Source: Sophora flavescens (taxonomy: Eukaryota; Streptophyta; Magnoliopsida; Fabales; Fabaceae). Taken from it: a DNA stretch of 64,000 nt. Position 1 is the stretch's first letter, and each line of letters opens with the position of its first letter. Both the position numbers and the translations under genes were made by a program. The notes below the pieces were generated by a model that saw only the letters and a list, made by a program, of their open reading frames with translations, was not told where the DNA came from and did no database searches. The stretch covers positions 236,331,379 through 236,395,378 of the forward strand of contig CM061062.1 in assembly GCA_030762895.1 (NCBI GenBank), read 5' to 3'. Below, in pieces: positions 42,607-55,000 of the stretch.

Positions 42607-44282
42607 GTGCTGAGGGAGTATGATCCAATAACCATGGATGCAGAAGGACAAGCTATCAACAAACCTTCTCTCTTTGATGGTTCTGATTATGACTACTGGA
42701 AGAAGAGGATGATGGCCTTTTTGGATGCACAAAGTCTAGACATCTGGGAGCTCATAGAAAATGGTTATACCGAACCCAGAAATGAAAATGGAGCTGCGGT
42801 TGCTAGAGCAGACTGGACAACAGATCAAAAGGCAAAGCATCAACTCAATCTTAAAGCTAAGCATTATTTGATGTGTGCCATCACCAGATCTGAACATGAC
42901 AAAGTTCACAGCTGCAATACTGCTAAAGCAATCTGGGATACTCTTGCCCTAGCTCATTAGGGTTCCTCACAAGTTAAGGAATCCAATATCAGCATGCTGG
43001 TTTAACCGTATGAGATGTTCAAGATGGGTGAACATGAAACAATAGACCAAATGTTTGGAAGATTCCAAACCATCACCAACAGTCCAGATCTCTTGGAAAA
43101 ATTTATAAAAATAGAGATCATGTCAGAAAAATCCTGAGAAGTCTGTCCAAGCAATGGAGACCCAAAGTAACTGCCATTTAGGAAGCCAAAAACCTGAATA
43201 CACTATCTCTGGAAGAGCTTCTGGGATCTCTCAAAGTTCATGAACTTGAACTTAATGAAGAAGAAAATTCCAGAAAAGGAAAATCTATTGCCCTAAAGGC
43301 AAAGAAAGCAAGTTCATCAAAAGTTCTCAAAGCTACTGAGTCATCTGATGAGTCTGAATCTTCTGATGATAATGAAGGATCAGATGAGGATGAATTATCC
43401 TTTATCTCCAGGAAGATTCAACATATGTGGAGAAAGAAAGGTGGTTTCAGAAGGAAGCAACTCCATAAAAAGTTCTCCAAGGAGAAGTCAGACTCCAAGG
43501 AAAAAGGTCCACCCTTGTGCTTTGAATGGAAGAAACCTGGTCATTTCAAAGCTTACTGCCCTGGGCTAAAGGACAAAAATAAATTCTTCAAAAAGAAGAA
43601 AGGCTTAATGGCTACATGGGAGGATCTTGATCTGTCTTCTTCATATGAAGAAACTGAAGCTGAGGAATAGGCAAATATCTATCTCATGGCAGACACTGTA
43701 TTAGGAAGTGAATACACCGATGCTGAGGTAATGGACTCTGACCCGTCCACTCTTCAAAATGCTTTTGATGAATTGTTGCATGAGTCATCTATACTATCAC
43801 GAGAATATAAGTGTCTCAAAAAGAAGTTTTCTAAACTGTCTAAAGAATATGTTAGGTTCTGCACTAAAAAACAAAATCTCAAAAATGAAAACAACACACT
43901 AAAATCAGTAAATGTCAGTCTAGCTGACAAAGTGGTGTGTGAACCTGAAGTCTCTTGTGAAGTTGCAAAACTGAAGCAAGATATAACATATCTAACTGAT
44001 TCTCTGTCAAAGCTTGTAGGTGGCTCAAATAAGCTTAACCTCATTTTAAGGTACTCTAGGTCACCTTATGATGAATCTGGTCTTGGTTATGACAAAGAGA
44101 AGCAAGACGCATCTCACAAAAAGTCAATACCACTTAAACAGCATAGATCTTCAAAAGTTTTAAATAAATATACCAAAGCTAAGTCTACGTCGTCCAACAC
44201 CTTTTGTAAAGTGTGTGGAAAAGTGGGCATATTACATCTAGATATATACACAATAAATATTCTAAGCATACTCGTCCAATGA
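42607..44282 (+). pseudogene. SIRE-type copia gag
   Basis: The N-terminal gag domain at 42634-42957 reads PSLFDGSDYDYWKKRM and IWDTLALAH, then hits a TAG at 42958 (Glu to stop). The rest continues in shifted frames. A zinc knuckle CFEWKKPGHFKAYC (about 43516-43560) has the second Cys replaced by Trp. A coiled-coil segment (43686-44040) follows, then a second, shifted Cys-rich motif (CKVCGK, 44205) characteristic of SIRE. Gag would build the particle and bind RNA. The knuckle change and stops make it non-functional. Confidence 0.8.
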
Positions 44283-44339
44283 CAACTAACAAGAAAGGAC
44301 CCAAGTCAGTCTGGGTACCTCAATATAAAATAATACCTA

Positions 44340-45959
44340 TTGCAGATTTGCTTAACAACAGGAAGAAAACAGATGCCTTGGTACTTGGACAGTGGCCTCT
44401 CACGACACATGACGGGAGAAAGGTCTATGTTCCAAAACCTTAAGCCTAAAGATGGTGGCTGGGTCACATTTGGAGGAAATCAGCAAGGGAAAATCATTGG
44501 TATAGGTAAAATTGGTAAACATCCTTTTCCCTCAATTGATAATGTTCTTTTAGTAAATGGCTTGAAGCACAATTTACTGAGCATAAGTCAATTATGTGAC
44601 AGTGGATATGAAGTGTCTTTTGATAAGAACATGTGTACTGTCAAGAAAGATGATGGATCATTTCTATTCATTGCAAAAAGCCAAAACAATCTCTATAAGA
44701 TTGACTTCGAGGACCTCTCAAATCAAAGTGTCTCATGTCTAGTGTCCATTGAAGATGATCGATGGATTTGGCACAAAAGGCTAGGTCATGCAAGCTTGAA
44801 ATTAAGTTCAAAGCTAAACAAGCATAACCTCGTGAGAGGACTACCGAACCTTAAGTTCAAATCTGATGCTCTCCGTGATGCATGTCAAAAGCGAAAACAA
44901 GTCAAAGGTTCTTTTGAATCTAAGAATGTTGTTAGTACCAATAGACCACTAGAGTTGCTACATCTTGATTTTTTTGGTTCAACAAGGACTGCCTCTGTCA
45001 GTGGTAAGAAATATGGTCTTTTCATAGTAGACGATTACACTAGATGGACATGGGTTATGTTCCTAATTCACAAGGATGAGTCTTTTAATGTCTTTTATGT
45101 ATTCTGCAAATGTGTACAGAATGAAAAAGGCATGTGTATCACTTCAATCAGAAGTGACCATGGGGGAGAGATTGAAAATGAGCTATTTCATAAGTTATGT
45201 GAAGAAAGTGGTATCCTTCACAACTTCTCAATACCTAGAACACCACAACAAAATGGCGTGGTAGAGAGAAAGAACAGATCCCTTCAAGAGATGGCTAGGA
45301 CTATGCTCAATGACAATTTTGTCCCTAGACACTTCTGGACTGAATCTGTTAATACTTCCTGTTACATTCAGAATAGAATATACATTAGACCTATCCTGAA
45401 TAAGACTCCTTATGAACTGTGGAAAGGAAGAAAACCCAACATATCTTATTTTCACCCGTTTGGTTGTAAATGCTTTATACTGAATACTAAAGATCAACTT
45501 GGTAAGTTTGATGCTAAAACAGATAGTGGAATACTATTAGGATATTCTGAAACATCTAAAGGCTTTAGAGTTTATAATTCTAGGACTCTGATAGTAGAGG
45601 AAAGTATTCATGTCAAGTTTGATGACAAACAGCCAGATAAGAAATTATCAGAGCTAGATGAAGCTTTTGCAGATCTTGAACTTAGCATTCCAGGAGACTT
45701 ACCTGAGATAAAAGTTGATGATCAAGAAGATGACCCCACTCAAAAACTAGATACTTCCACTTCTCAACATGATACAGTTCAAAAATCTTGGTACTTCAAG
45801 AATTATCATCCACAAGATCAGATCATTGGAAACCCCAATGACAAGCTAAGAACCAGATCAACCTTCAGAGAACAAGACAATTCTGGACTAGTCTCTGAGT
45901 TGGAACCAAATACAGTAGACGAGGCTCTACTAGACGATGGTTGGATTCTAGCTATGTAA
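44340..45959 (+). CDS. SIRE-type protease and integrase
   Basis: 539 aa open frame, really the middle of a polyprotein. The start given is only the first open codon. Protease has WYLDSGLSRHM at residues 14-24 (Asp-Ser-Gly retained; the usual Cys after Gly is Leu). Integrase zinc finger: H145, H150 and C182, but the first Cys of the pair is Arg179. Catalytic residues are D210 (LHLDFFG), D273 (IRSDHGG) and E309 (NGVVERKN). The C-terminal integrase block (LWKGRKPNISYFHPFGCKC) is intact. The frame ends with two close stops (AM*E*L), where relatives have Gln and Glu. It would process the polyprotein and integrate cDNA; the lost zinc-binding Cys argues against activity. Confidence 0.82.
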   Translation: MQICLTTGRKQMPWYLDSGLSRHMTGERSMFQNLKPKDGGWVTFGGNQQGKIIGIGKIGKHPFPSIDNVLLVNGLKHNLLSISQLCDSGYEVSFDKNMCTVKKDDGSFLFIAKSQNNLYKIDFEDLSNQSVSCLVSIEDDRWIWHKRLGHASLKLSSKLNKHNLVRGLPNLKFKSDALRDACQKRKQVKGSFESKNVVSTNRPLELLHLDFFGSTRTASVSGKKYGLFIVDDYTRWTWVMFLIHKDESFNVFYVFCKCVQNEKGMCITSIRSDHGGEIENELFHKLCEESGILHNFSIPRTPQQNGVVERKNRSLQEMARTMLNDNFVPRHFWTESVNTSCYIQNRIYIRPILNKTPYELWKGRKPNISYFHPFGCKCFILNTKDQLGKFDAKTDSGILLGYSETSKGFRVYNSRTLIVEESIHVKFDDKQPDKKLSELDEAFADLELSIPGDLPEIKVDDQEDDPTQKLDTSTSQHDTVQKSWYFKNYHPQDQIIGNPNDKLRTRSTFREQDNSGLVSELEPNTVDEALLDDGWILAM

Positions 45960-46858
45960 GAATAACTCAATCAGTTTGAAAGAAGTGATGTTTGGACTAT
46001 GGTTCCACTGTCCAAAGATAAATCAGTGATTGGACCAAAGTGGGTTTACAGAAACAAACTTGATGAAAATGGTAAGGTAATCAGAAACAAAGCAAGACTT
46101 GTTGCTCAAGGTTTCTCTCAAGAAGAAGGTATAGATTATACTGAAACTTTTGCACCTATTGCTAGATTAGATGCAATTAGAATTCTACTTTCATTCCCTG
46201 CACATCATAGTATTATGCTTTTTCAGATGGATGTTAAGAGTGCTTTTCTAAATGGCTTTATTAATGAAGAAGTCTATGTTATGCAACCTCCGGGTTTTGA
46301 GTGTGAAAACCATCCTGAACATGTATATAAGCTTAAGAAAGCTTTGTACGGTCTTAAGCAAGCTCCTAGAGCTTGGTATGATAGACTAAGTTCCTTTCTT
46401 ATGGAAAATGGATTCAATAGAGGAAAGATTGACACAACCTTATTGAGAAAATCCATTAAGTCTAATTTCATAGTCGTACAGATATATGTTGATGATATTA
46501 TTTTTGGAAGTACTATTGAGTCTCTATGCAAAGAATTCTCTAAGTTAATGCAGAAAGAGTTTGAAATGAGCATGATGGGAGAACTTAAATTCTTCCTTGG
46601 ACTTCAAGTAAAACAAACCATGGACGAGGTGCTCATCCACCAAACTAAGTATACAAAAGAACTTATGAAGAAGTTTACGATGGATGATTGTAAGCCAATG
46701 AATACTTCTATGCACCCCACTTCCATACTGAACAAAGATGTTAAAGAGAAAAAGGTAGACCAAAAGGTATACAGAGGTATGATAGGATCTCTCTTATATC
46801 TTACTGCGTCTAGGCCTGATATTATGTTCGGTGTTTGTTTATGTGCTCGATTTTAATC
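45960..46858 (+). CDS. SIRE-type reverse transcriptase (open part)
   Basis: 285 aa from 45999. Conserved copia RT blocks: KWVYRNKLDENG, KARLVAQGFSQ, catalytic Asp78 in QMDVKSAFLNG, KKALYGLKQAPRAWY, and YVDDIIFG at 163-170. The frame ends at a TAA (about 46855-46857) in the block CARF-SDP, where a Gln codon is normal. It is joined to the integrase upstream in relatives. The reading frame is otherwise intact, so inactivation is probably recent. Confidence 0.82.
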
Positions 46859-47429
46859 TGATCCTAGAGAATCTCACTTATCAGCAGTTAAGAGAATTTT
46901 TAGATATTTAAAAGGTACTACTAATCTTGGTTTGTGCTTTAAGAAAAATTAAGATTACAGATTAGTTGGTTTCTGTGATGCTGACTATCCTGGAGATAGA
47001 ATTGAAAGAAAAACCACTAGTGGAGGATGTCACTTCATTGGAGCTAATCTTGTCTCATGGTCAAGCAAAATACAAAGTACCATTGCTTTATTAACTGTTG
47101 AAGCTGAGTATATATCAGCTGTAAGTTGCTGCTCACAACTTCTCTGGATCAAACATCAATTGAAGGACTACAATGTATTTGTAAGTAGTATTCCGCTTAT
47201 GTGTGATAATACTGTTGCAATAAATCTATCTACGAATCCAATTTTGCACTCTAGAGCTAAGCACATAGAGATTAAACATCATTTTATTAGGGATTATGTG
47301 CAAAAAGGTGTGATTGATATTCAATTTGTAGATACTGACCATCAATGGGCAGATATCTTTACTAAACCTCTTGTAGAGGAAAGATCTATATTTATTAGGA
47401 AGCATCTTAATATGATATGTATGGATTAA
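46859..47429 (+). pseudogene. SIRE-type RNase H
   Basis: It continues pol after the stop: RIFRYLKGTTNLGL, a second Gln-like stop near 46951, then FCDADYPGD (catalytic Asp), EAEYISA (catalytic Glu), MCDNTVAINLS and ADIFTKPLVEER. It ends at a TAA at 47427-47429. RNase H would remove the RNA template during reverse transcription. Confidence 0.82.
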
Positions 47430-47916
47430 TTTAGGTGTCCAGCCTCAAGAAAAAGTTGTTTTTATTAATCCTGCGTCTATTACCTATGCTCGACTAATAC
47501 CTATTTGAAGTTGTGTGTCTATTGCATTGCACGTCTATATGACGCGTCCATTAATAGTGATTATCGTATCCATTGTATAGTTTAAGACGAGTTCACATCT
47601 GCCTATGCTTAAGCGTATTTTTTTGTTAATAAATGCATTTATTTTTGTCACAAGACAAATTTATCCTTTATTCTCTTTGCTGAGTCAGTACTTCCATCAA
47701 TCCCATTAAGAACTTTTTATATTGTTCCAAGTTACCAATGCCGTTTTATCATAATGACATGTCATGTTAAAAGTTTTTTTTAAAACCTTTGATATTCAAA
47801 ATTCCTTTAAAAGTAATCATTTCCCTCTGAGAAAAACTCTACCCTTCCACAACCTCTCGAGCTATCTCTCTTTACCTCTCTCTGCTTTTAAACCCTTAGC
47901 TCTTCGATCACCTAAA
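47430..47916 (+). other. Spacer between pol and env-like region
   Basis: No ORF. It contains CGTCTAT/CGTCCAT words like those in the LTRs, and a pyrimidine-rich run just before the next ATG that looks like a 5' leader. Confidence 0.5.
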
Positions 47917-50389
47917 ATGGCTTCTTCTTCAACCTTTAACGTGGACAAGCTCAACTTAGCTATAGAGCATCATTTCAATCTTGGAGTGCTGCAAGACTAC
48001 AATCTAGACATAAGCAAATATGTCAATGCAGTTGGGTGGGGAGGACTCTTCACAGAGAATGTATGTCTTTCCGAACCTAATCGTGAGGATTTCCCGGAGA
48101 AACGTCCAAGCGACCGATCTCGATTTCTTCTCAACTGTGCTAAGAAAGAAGATTACAGTCTCGGAGAAGACTATTGCTGATGCAATCTTCTGCACTCAGG
48201 AGGGTTTAGTTTTCACTGAGTCTTGGGAAGAGGACTTGGGTGGCTCTAAGACTATAGAAGTCTGTCTCATGAAGGAGGATACAGTCAGAACTCACACTTG
48301 GAAGGCTGTTGAAATGAAGGGCATTGTTCGCATCCTTCATCAGCTACTCAACAAAGTAGTTCTTCACAAGGTTGGATCCAAGGACAACCTCTCATCTCTT
48401 CACAAATTCTGCCTCTGCCATCTTCTCACAGAAACAAGAATCAATCTTCCAAGAATCCTGTATGGAAGATTCAGAGACGGAAGATTCAGAGATGCTGTGA
48501 TGAATAAGAAAAGACTCTCTGCACTTCCTTTCTGCCATCTTCTCTCAAAGATTTTCAATGCTCAAGGAATCCATGAGATTCTTGATGCAAAGACTCTTGA
48601 TGAGCAAGCTAAGATTTTGACTTAAAAATCAATGTTTGCTGTAGACTTTGGAAATATGAACATAGCCAACATGAACCTCAGTACCTATGCTGCTGCTACT
48701 GCAATGGCTAAGACTGAGGAGTTGATGAAGGCTAAAGAAGAGATGGTTGAACAAAATAATGCTGAAGTCCTAGGGGTTAAAAGGGTAACTAGGCAAAAGA
48801 CCACTGCTACAAGGAAGCCTACTCCTAAGAGACCAGCAAGTGCATTGTTATCAGGGAGCCTTCTGATTCCCCTGCTGCAAAGAGGACAAGAAAAGTTATC
48901 CTCTCTCACAATGAAGATGAGGAAGCTGATGAGGATAACATTCCTATCAGTTCAATTATGAAGAAGCAGAAGACCTCTGTTGCTGCTGCTGAGGCCGTTG
49001 TGCCTGTTCCAACATTTGTTCCAACAAAACCGAGAAGACAACTTGCAAGAAAAGCCAGATCAACTAAGACTCCTAAGGTAACCATCTCTGCTAATGATCC
49101 TGTTCAAATAGCAGTAGATTCCCTAGTGTCTAGTTTAGAAACTAGGCTAGATGATGTGCCTGTCTCGACTCCAGATGATGGGTACATTCCCACACCCCTT
49201 TCATCCCAACCAACACAAATAACCACTTCACAATTTCAACCTATTATCCATGCCAATGATCCCTGGTTAAATCAACCAGATGAAGGCATTTCCCTGGTGC
49301 TCCTTTCCCCAAACCTTTGAGAACCTCATTTCCCTTCACCTCAACTTCCGTCCTTCACAATGGCAAATCTAAGGATTGGGCCAAGGTAAAAAGGAAATGG
49401 AAAATTCTGTTTTATTCTCACCAACCTGATCCTGAACACATTCCAGACAGATGGTATCCTCTACCTGAGTATGAGGAAGAAATCAGCCCATCTGTTGAAC
49501 CCATTTACCTACCTCATCCTGAGTGTAAATTAATTAAGAGTGTACCTTCTCAAATGCACAATGATTTAGGGCCATTAGTCACTCACCTACCCTTAACCAA
49601 ATTCCCCTCCAGAAAAATCTACCCCAATCTTGTCAAAAATCCTCCTTTCATACCACTCACTGATGGAGTTGAGAGACATATCATACCCGTCTGTCTGGGA
49701 GACTGAACCCAAAAGGAAAATTCTTCCTACTATTCCTCAGAAAAGAGCAAGATCTTCTAAGCATGTCCCCATGATCATGCCAAGGGACACTAAATGGGTG
49801 CTCTTTCGGTGGACGCGCTTCATGTGCTGATAGAGCCGCACATTTTGTCCCTCAATCCTGGCTGAGGCATAATGAAGCAACCAGAATTGGAATCAAGCCC
49901 TACAGGATTTGTCCAAGACTGCCAATGCTGGATCTATATAAGGACAAGGACTTGAAAAACAGAAGATTCAAGTGAGTGATGCCTGAAGCTGAATCAGCTA
50001 TGCTTGATCTGGATCAAGAAACCTTTGACTACTCAATAATGGATTTCCTTCTAAATAATGAATCCATTGAGTTGATCAACGAGCATGGAGTTGTTGACTT
50101 CTGGAAGTCTCACATTATCCACTACACCAGAGAAGCATCTTCCTCTAGTCTGTCTGAAGAGGAGAAAAAGGATATTCCCAAGGTCAGAGGAAAGTGTGTT
50201 CTCTCACACTTTAGATATATGATCTATAAAGACCTCTGGGGACTTCCAAAAAATAGTAGAAATGTGGAATTTATCTACCCTATTAGATGGACAAAGGAGA
50301 TCACAAAGAAACCCCCACCACTCCAAAGCCTATCACAGATGAACCTGTTGCTAAAGAACATGGTCAAATTGTCACTGTTGATAGTTTAG
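47917..50389 (+). pseudogene. Env-like / plant-transposon-protein region of the SIRE-type element
   Basis: It starts at ATG 47917 (MASSSTFNVDKLNLA). Fragments in changing frames (47917-48100, 48100-48625, 48632-48961, 48958-49320, 49317-49706, 49976-50389) together span about 800 codons. The N-terminal part (AVGWGGLF, then LDFFSTVLRKKITVSE) resembles the domain found downstream of pol in SIRE-type elements and in 'putative plant transposon protein' families. The middle is basic and Ser/Pro-rich (RKPTPKRPAS, KTPKVTISAND). No convincing signal peptide or membrane segment is seen in the fragments, so 'envelope' is only a label by position. Function unknown; broken by at least four shifts. Confidence 0.55.
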
Positions 50390-50452
50390 AAGATACTGAT
50401 GAATCGTTTCACCAACAGAGCTCATCAGAAAGACAATCTTCTCAAACTTTAG

Positions 50453-52011
50453 TGTAAGACTAAGCCCTCATTCATGTTTTGATGTATGACAAACAAAGTG
50501 TATTTTGCATAAGATTTTTAATTTTGACTACGCACTCATTACGTGTTAAGTTGCATGCAAGATCACTCGTCCAGCAAAGCAAAACTAGCACTCGTCCAAC
50601 ACAGGGAAAATATAAGCACTCGTCCAATGAAGTGAACCAAGAATGACGTCCAACAAAGTAAAGAGCTGAAGTCCGATGAACAACTAAAGAACTCATCGAC
50701 TAAAGTACAACAAAGTAAAAAGCTGACGTCCACTGAAAGAACAAAGAAAGTGCGTCCACTAAAGGAACAACAAAGTAAAAAGCTGTCGTCCATTGAAAGA
50801 GCACATGAAGCACGTCCACCAAAAGAAACAGAAGATCTCGTCTGCTGACGTGGCACAAGAACGCGTCCACTAAGAAAGCAGAAGATCTCATCTGCTGACG
50901 TGGCACAAGAAGCACGTCCACCAAGAAAACAGAAGATCTCGTCTGCTGTCGTGGCACTTGGAGCATGCGTCCACTGATGTAAAAGAAGCATGCGTCCACT
51001 GATGTAAAAGAAGCACGCATCCACTGAAAGTAACAAGAGCGCGCGTCTACTGATAGTAACACTTGGAGAGCTCGTCTACTGATGTAAAAAGGAAAGCTAG
51101 TCTACTGACAGTAACACTTGGAGCTCATCTACTAATGATACACGCTAAATTAGAAGCTCCGTCCACTTACATGATATATAAAGCTCGTCTACAAATTGGA
51201 GCCCGTCCAATTGCCTTGTGTTAGCATGCTCCTCTACCAGTTGGAGCCCATCTAATAACCTTGAGCTAATACTCCTGTCTGCTGACGTGGCAAATGGACG
51301 CGGATATTTTTCTCTTCAAATAAACACGGATTAATTACTCTTCAAAAAGACTTGGCTATCCTTTTAGATGAAAATAGTTATATCCCAAAAAGGACGCAAT
51401 CTCTACAAAGATCAAACAGAATCACATTTTGAGATCAAGAATTTGTCTTCTATATAAAGAGGGATCAAAGGAACACTTTTCCACAACAACACAACAACAA
51501 CACATACAATAAACGCAACTCATACTGATTGTGAAACAAAGTGCTTTATCTCTGAGAAAAGTGTGATTGTTAGAACTTCAATTTGAATTATCAGGCTTTT
51601 AGAGTCTTACTTCTACTCAATTATTTTCGTGAATTAAAGTGACTAAGAGAGGGTATCTCTTAGGGTTTAACAAGGATAAAATGGATCCTTGGGTAAAGAA
51701 AGCTAGTGTGCTTTCTGGAGATTTTTCAAGCAAGGAGGTTATCCTTGTGTTGCTGTAATTAGATTTGTGTAAATTGCTGATTATAGTGAAGAAAACCACA
51801 GAGGTGTGGGACTGGATGTAGGCTTACCAGAGGAGGTAGCCGAACCTAGATAAATCGGTTTGCATGTTCTTCTTATCCCTAAACTCCATATACTTGTTAA
51901 CTTGAATCTTTAATCTGCAATCTGTGTTAAAATCTGTTGTTACTACTTATAATTCTTCTTGTCATTATCACTTGTTCCATAACCTAATTCTTGCGAATTA
52001 AAATTGAATGA
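50453..52011 (+). repeat. Right LTR of the SIRE-type region (cut by another LTR)
   Basis: It starts TGTAAGACTAAGCC, followed by TGATGTATGACAAAC, a pattern of SIRE-type LTRs. It has TATATAAAGA at 51451 and GGACTGGATGTAGGC (51808), matching GGGACTGGACGTAG in the left LTR (42288). Otherwise it does not align well with 40963-42562. No clear polypurine tract precedes it. The right end is lost at the insertion of the next LTR. Confidence 0.6.
50560..51260 (+). repeat. CGTCCAC-rich repeat field in the right LTR
   Basis: About 25 copies of CGTCCAC/CGTCTAC/CGTCTGCTGACGTGGCAC-type words at 20-70 base intervals. They are arranged in local direct repeats (for example AAGTAAAAAGCTG at 50710 and 50775; CAGAAGATCTC three times between 50829 and 50940). 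Short frames on the minus strand here (50563-51062) are by-products of the repeats. Confidence 0.75.
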
Positions 52012-55000
52012 TGTAACACCCCGATTTTCGCAGCTTCGTAATATCGGTAATAAATATATATATTTATCCGAGGCTTAGAAAATTGTTTTGGACGAAATAC
52101 TATTATTTTCCTGTCATGTTTTATATCTTAGGGTTACGATGAGGTTTTGGGTTGAAAATTCAGACGGAACCCGGTCTGCGTTTTCACTGACAGTAAAAGT
52201 TTACTACTCAGAAGACCTAATTTTGAGTCGTGAACGAGATGAAAAATGTTTTTATCGTATTTACTACGATACTGGAAGTTTTGAAAATTTTGGTAAAAAA
52301 AATTAAAATATTATATTTGTTGCGGGCGTATACGTCGAGATTATCTCGAGGAAAAGCTTGTGCCAGATGAACCAAGGAGTCGGCAACGTAGCTGAGATGA
52401 TGGATTTGACCGACTTGACGAGCATTTATGACGAGCTTATCCGAGTCATAATGGCCATAATGGCACATTTATGACAAAGTGAATTTTTGCTAGGAAATGA
52501 CCATTTTGCCCTTGTCTTTTTATGACAATTACAAGGAAATGCCATTGGAGACTTTGACCAAAACCTATCCAAAACCCACGGCTCACTCTTGACTTCTTCA
52601 TTAAGCATCTCTTCATCTTTCATTTCCACGTTCTTCTTCTTGAAAACCTAGCTTTTCTGATAAGAACTTCAAGAACATTCAAAATTGTTCATAATTCGTC
52701 AGATTTTGCCTAGCAATTCTGACCATTGTCTATTTTGAATCTAGAAAAACTTTCACGATGAAAGTTGTTCATCTTTATCTCTTATTTCCAACGACATAAA
52801 GATCATCCAAAACGGACAAGTATGTTGAGAGATCTACCCAAAATACTAAAACTGTTCTAAACCCTCATCATGTTCATCTTCTTCTCTAAGTTTCTCAAGA
52901 ACACCATGAGAAATTTGTGAAGAACATCATCCAAATATTTCTTTCCTTGAATCATAAGGAGGTAACAACTTCTTCTATTGTCATTTAAATCATTTCTCTT
53001 CACAACTTTTGTAGATTCATGGCTTCGATCAACATGTTCTTCATTTACTTAAAGTTCATGGAACTAGATTCAAAAATTCATAACTAATTCTAGAAAAATC
53101 CTTTTGACATGAAACCAATTGCTATGATATTATAATCATCTCTATTTTCATAATCTAGAAGCATAAGATCATGAGAAATTTCCTTCTTTGATTTCTGGTC
53201 ATGGCCGAACCTAGGTCAAAGTTGTGTTCTTAGGTTTTGTTTCATTTTCATGTCTTGATTCATGATTCAATCCTTTTGTATCTTGATAGTTCTTGTATGT
53301 AAGTACATAGAAGATCGAAAATCAAACTCTAACCTATTTGTTTCAATCAAGGCCGAAACCCTAGGTGTAAACACTTGATGGTTTTGTGATTCAAAAGTTG
53401 TTTGTGACACTTGAATCCAACTCTAGGTTTTGTATGTTGGTTAAATCCAAGAGTTGAGAAAATTTTAAAACCTCTAGCCTAAAATATTGAGAAAAACAGA
53501 AACCCTAGTTCTTGGAGCTAGATGAGTTTCATTCAAAGTTCTTAGGTCATGATTTTGGATTAAGTGCTTAATCATGCTTAAGTTGCTTAAGGATCATAAA
53601 TCCCTAAGTTAACAAAATTTTAACTTTCCTAACCTAAAATTTTAGAAGAGGCCGAACCCTACCCCTATTGATTTAAGTGTGTTGTTGTTTGATTTTGATT
53701 TATTTTGGTTGCAATTCGTTATGAAGGAATCCATCGGGTTGGTTTGACCTAAAGCCGACGGAGGAAACGGATCAAATCGGGAGATTATTTGAAACCCTTA
53801 GTTCGAGTCTTCAAGAGGTAAGGGGAGCTTACCTGAGGGATTTTTCTCTATCACTATTTGCGTGTAGTGTGATTTATATGTAGTTGTGGTTATTTGTTTA
53901 TGTGGCTTACGTTGTGTTGTTTATCTGTGTATCGGTGATTTATCTGCTTTTAAATTATTTAATTATCTGTAGTAGTATATTATGTTGCTATGATGCATGA
54001 TCTTCCTGGTGATATAGTTATGATGTTGTTGTTGAATGATGAATGTTGAATGTTGTTTGAGAGGCCTGACAGTGGTCAGTGCACAACCGATTAATTAGAT
54101 AAAAGATTTAATAAGGTGTGAAAATTTTATTCAATGTTTTATGTGAAAGGTTGGAATATAATAATGGTGGAAAATATGGTAAAATAATGAGTTTTGAGAT
54201 ATATTATTATTTTAATGATTTATTAGTGTAAAAGTAATTTATAAGTCACGGTGAGAGTGTAACCGTGAAATTTTTTTTAGTACTGCTAATTTTTACGCAA
54301 GAAATTCCCAAATATTATAAAAAGTTATTTTGTGAAATTAATATTCACAAATACTTTATAAAAATAAAAATAAAAATAAAAATAATAAAATAATAATATA
54401 AAATAAAAAGTCAAAGTTTGACTTTAAAAACATTTTCTTGGAAAATGATAAACGATGGCAAGTTTTGAAATTTATTTACGGTGAGAGTTTAAAAATAGCA
54501 GTACTTATTTTGAGAAGAAATTTAATCTGAATTGATTTAATTTTTAGAATTTAAGTTTCAGTAAAAAAGTTTTGATGATTTAACGTTTTATAAACGAATT
54601 TCAAGTAGAAAAGATTTTCTGTAAATGAGTTTACTCAATGACAATATAGAACTTAGTAACCGAGATGTTGGGGTACTAGTGTTCTTATGACGTTGTCTTA
54701 TTTTGGATTTGTTTTTCACAGACAAAAACGATGTAAAACGATGATATGAAACTTAATAGCCGAGACGTCGGGGTATTAAGGTTCGTTGTGTTGTAGACTG
54801 GGTATCTACTTAAAGAAGTTAAAACGTTTTGAGATGTTTTCTATTACCACGAACCTAAGACTGATTGCAACGGTCTAAGGGCTTCGTGATTGAGCACTCG
54901 GACTTTGAGGTCTTGTGTTGTTAATAAAAGTTGTAAAGATCTTGAAAACGATGATGCTTTTGAGAGCATTCGATGTTTAAAACGATGATAAGATGAAAGC

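Larger units (their letters stand above)
40963..52011 (+). mobile_element. SIRE/Maximus-type Ty1/copia element with env-like region (decayed, right end cut)
   Basis: 5' LTR, initiator-Met primer site, gag, protease-integrase-RT-RNase H in copia order, a spacer, a long downstream env-like region, then a second LTR. Extra coding sequence after pol is typical of the SIRE lineage. The two LTRs are collinear but poorly alignable, so the right end may come from a different family member. Many stops, several of the CAA-to-TAA kind, disable it. Its right LTR is interrupted by another LTR at 52012. Confidence 0.82.

Noticed and set aside
47764..47916. Upstream extension of the env-like ORF to 47764
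   Set aside because: The added residues come from a pyrimidine-rich leader. The ATG at 47917 gives a more typical start (MASSSTF).
50563..51062. Minus-strand frames of 120-157 aa rich in Ser/Phe/Val
   Set aside because: They come from the CGTCCAC repeat field, and overlapping alternatives exist in other frames.
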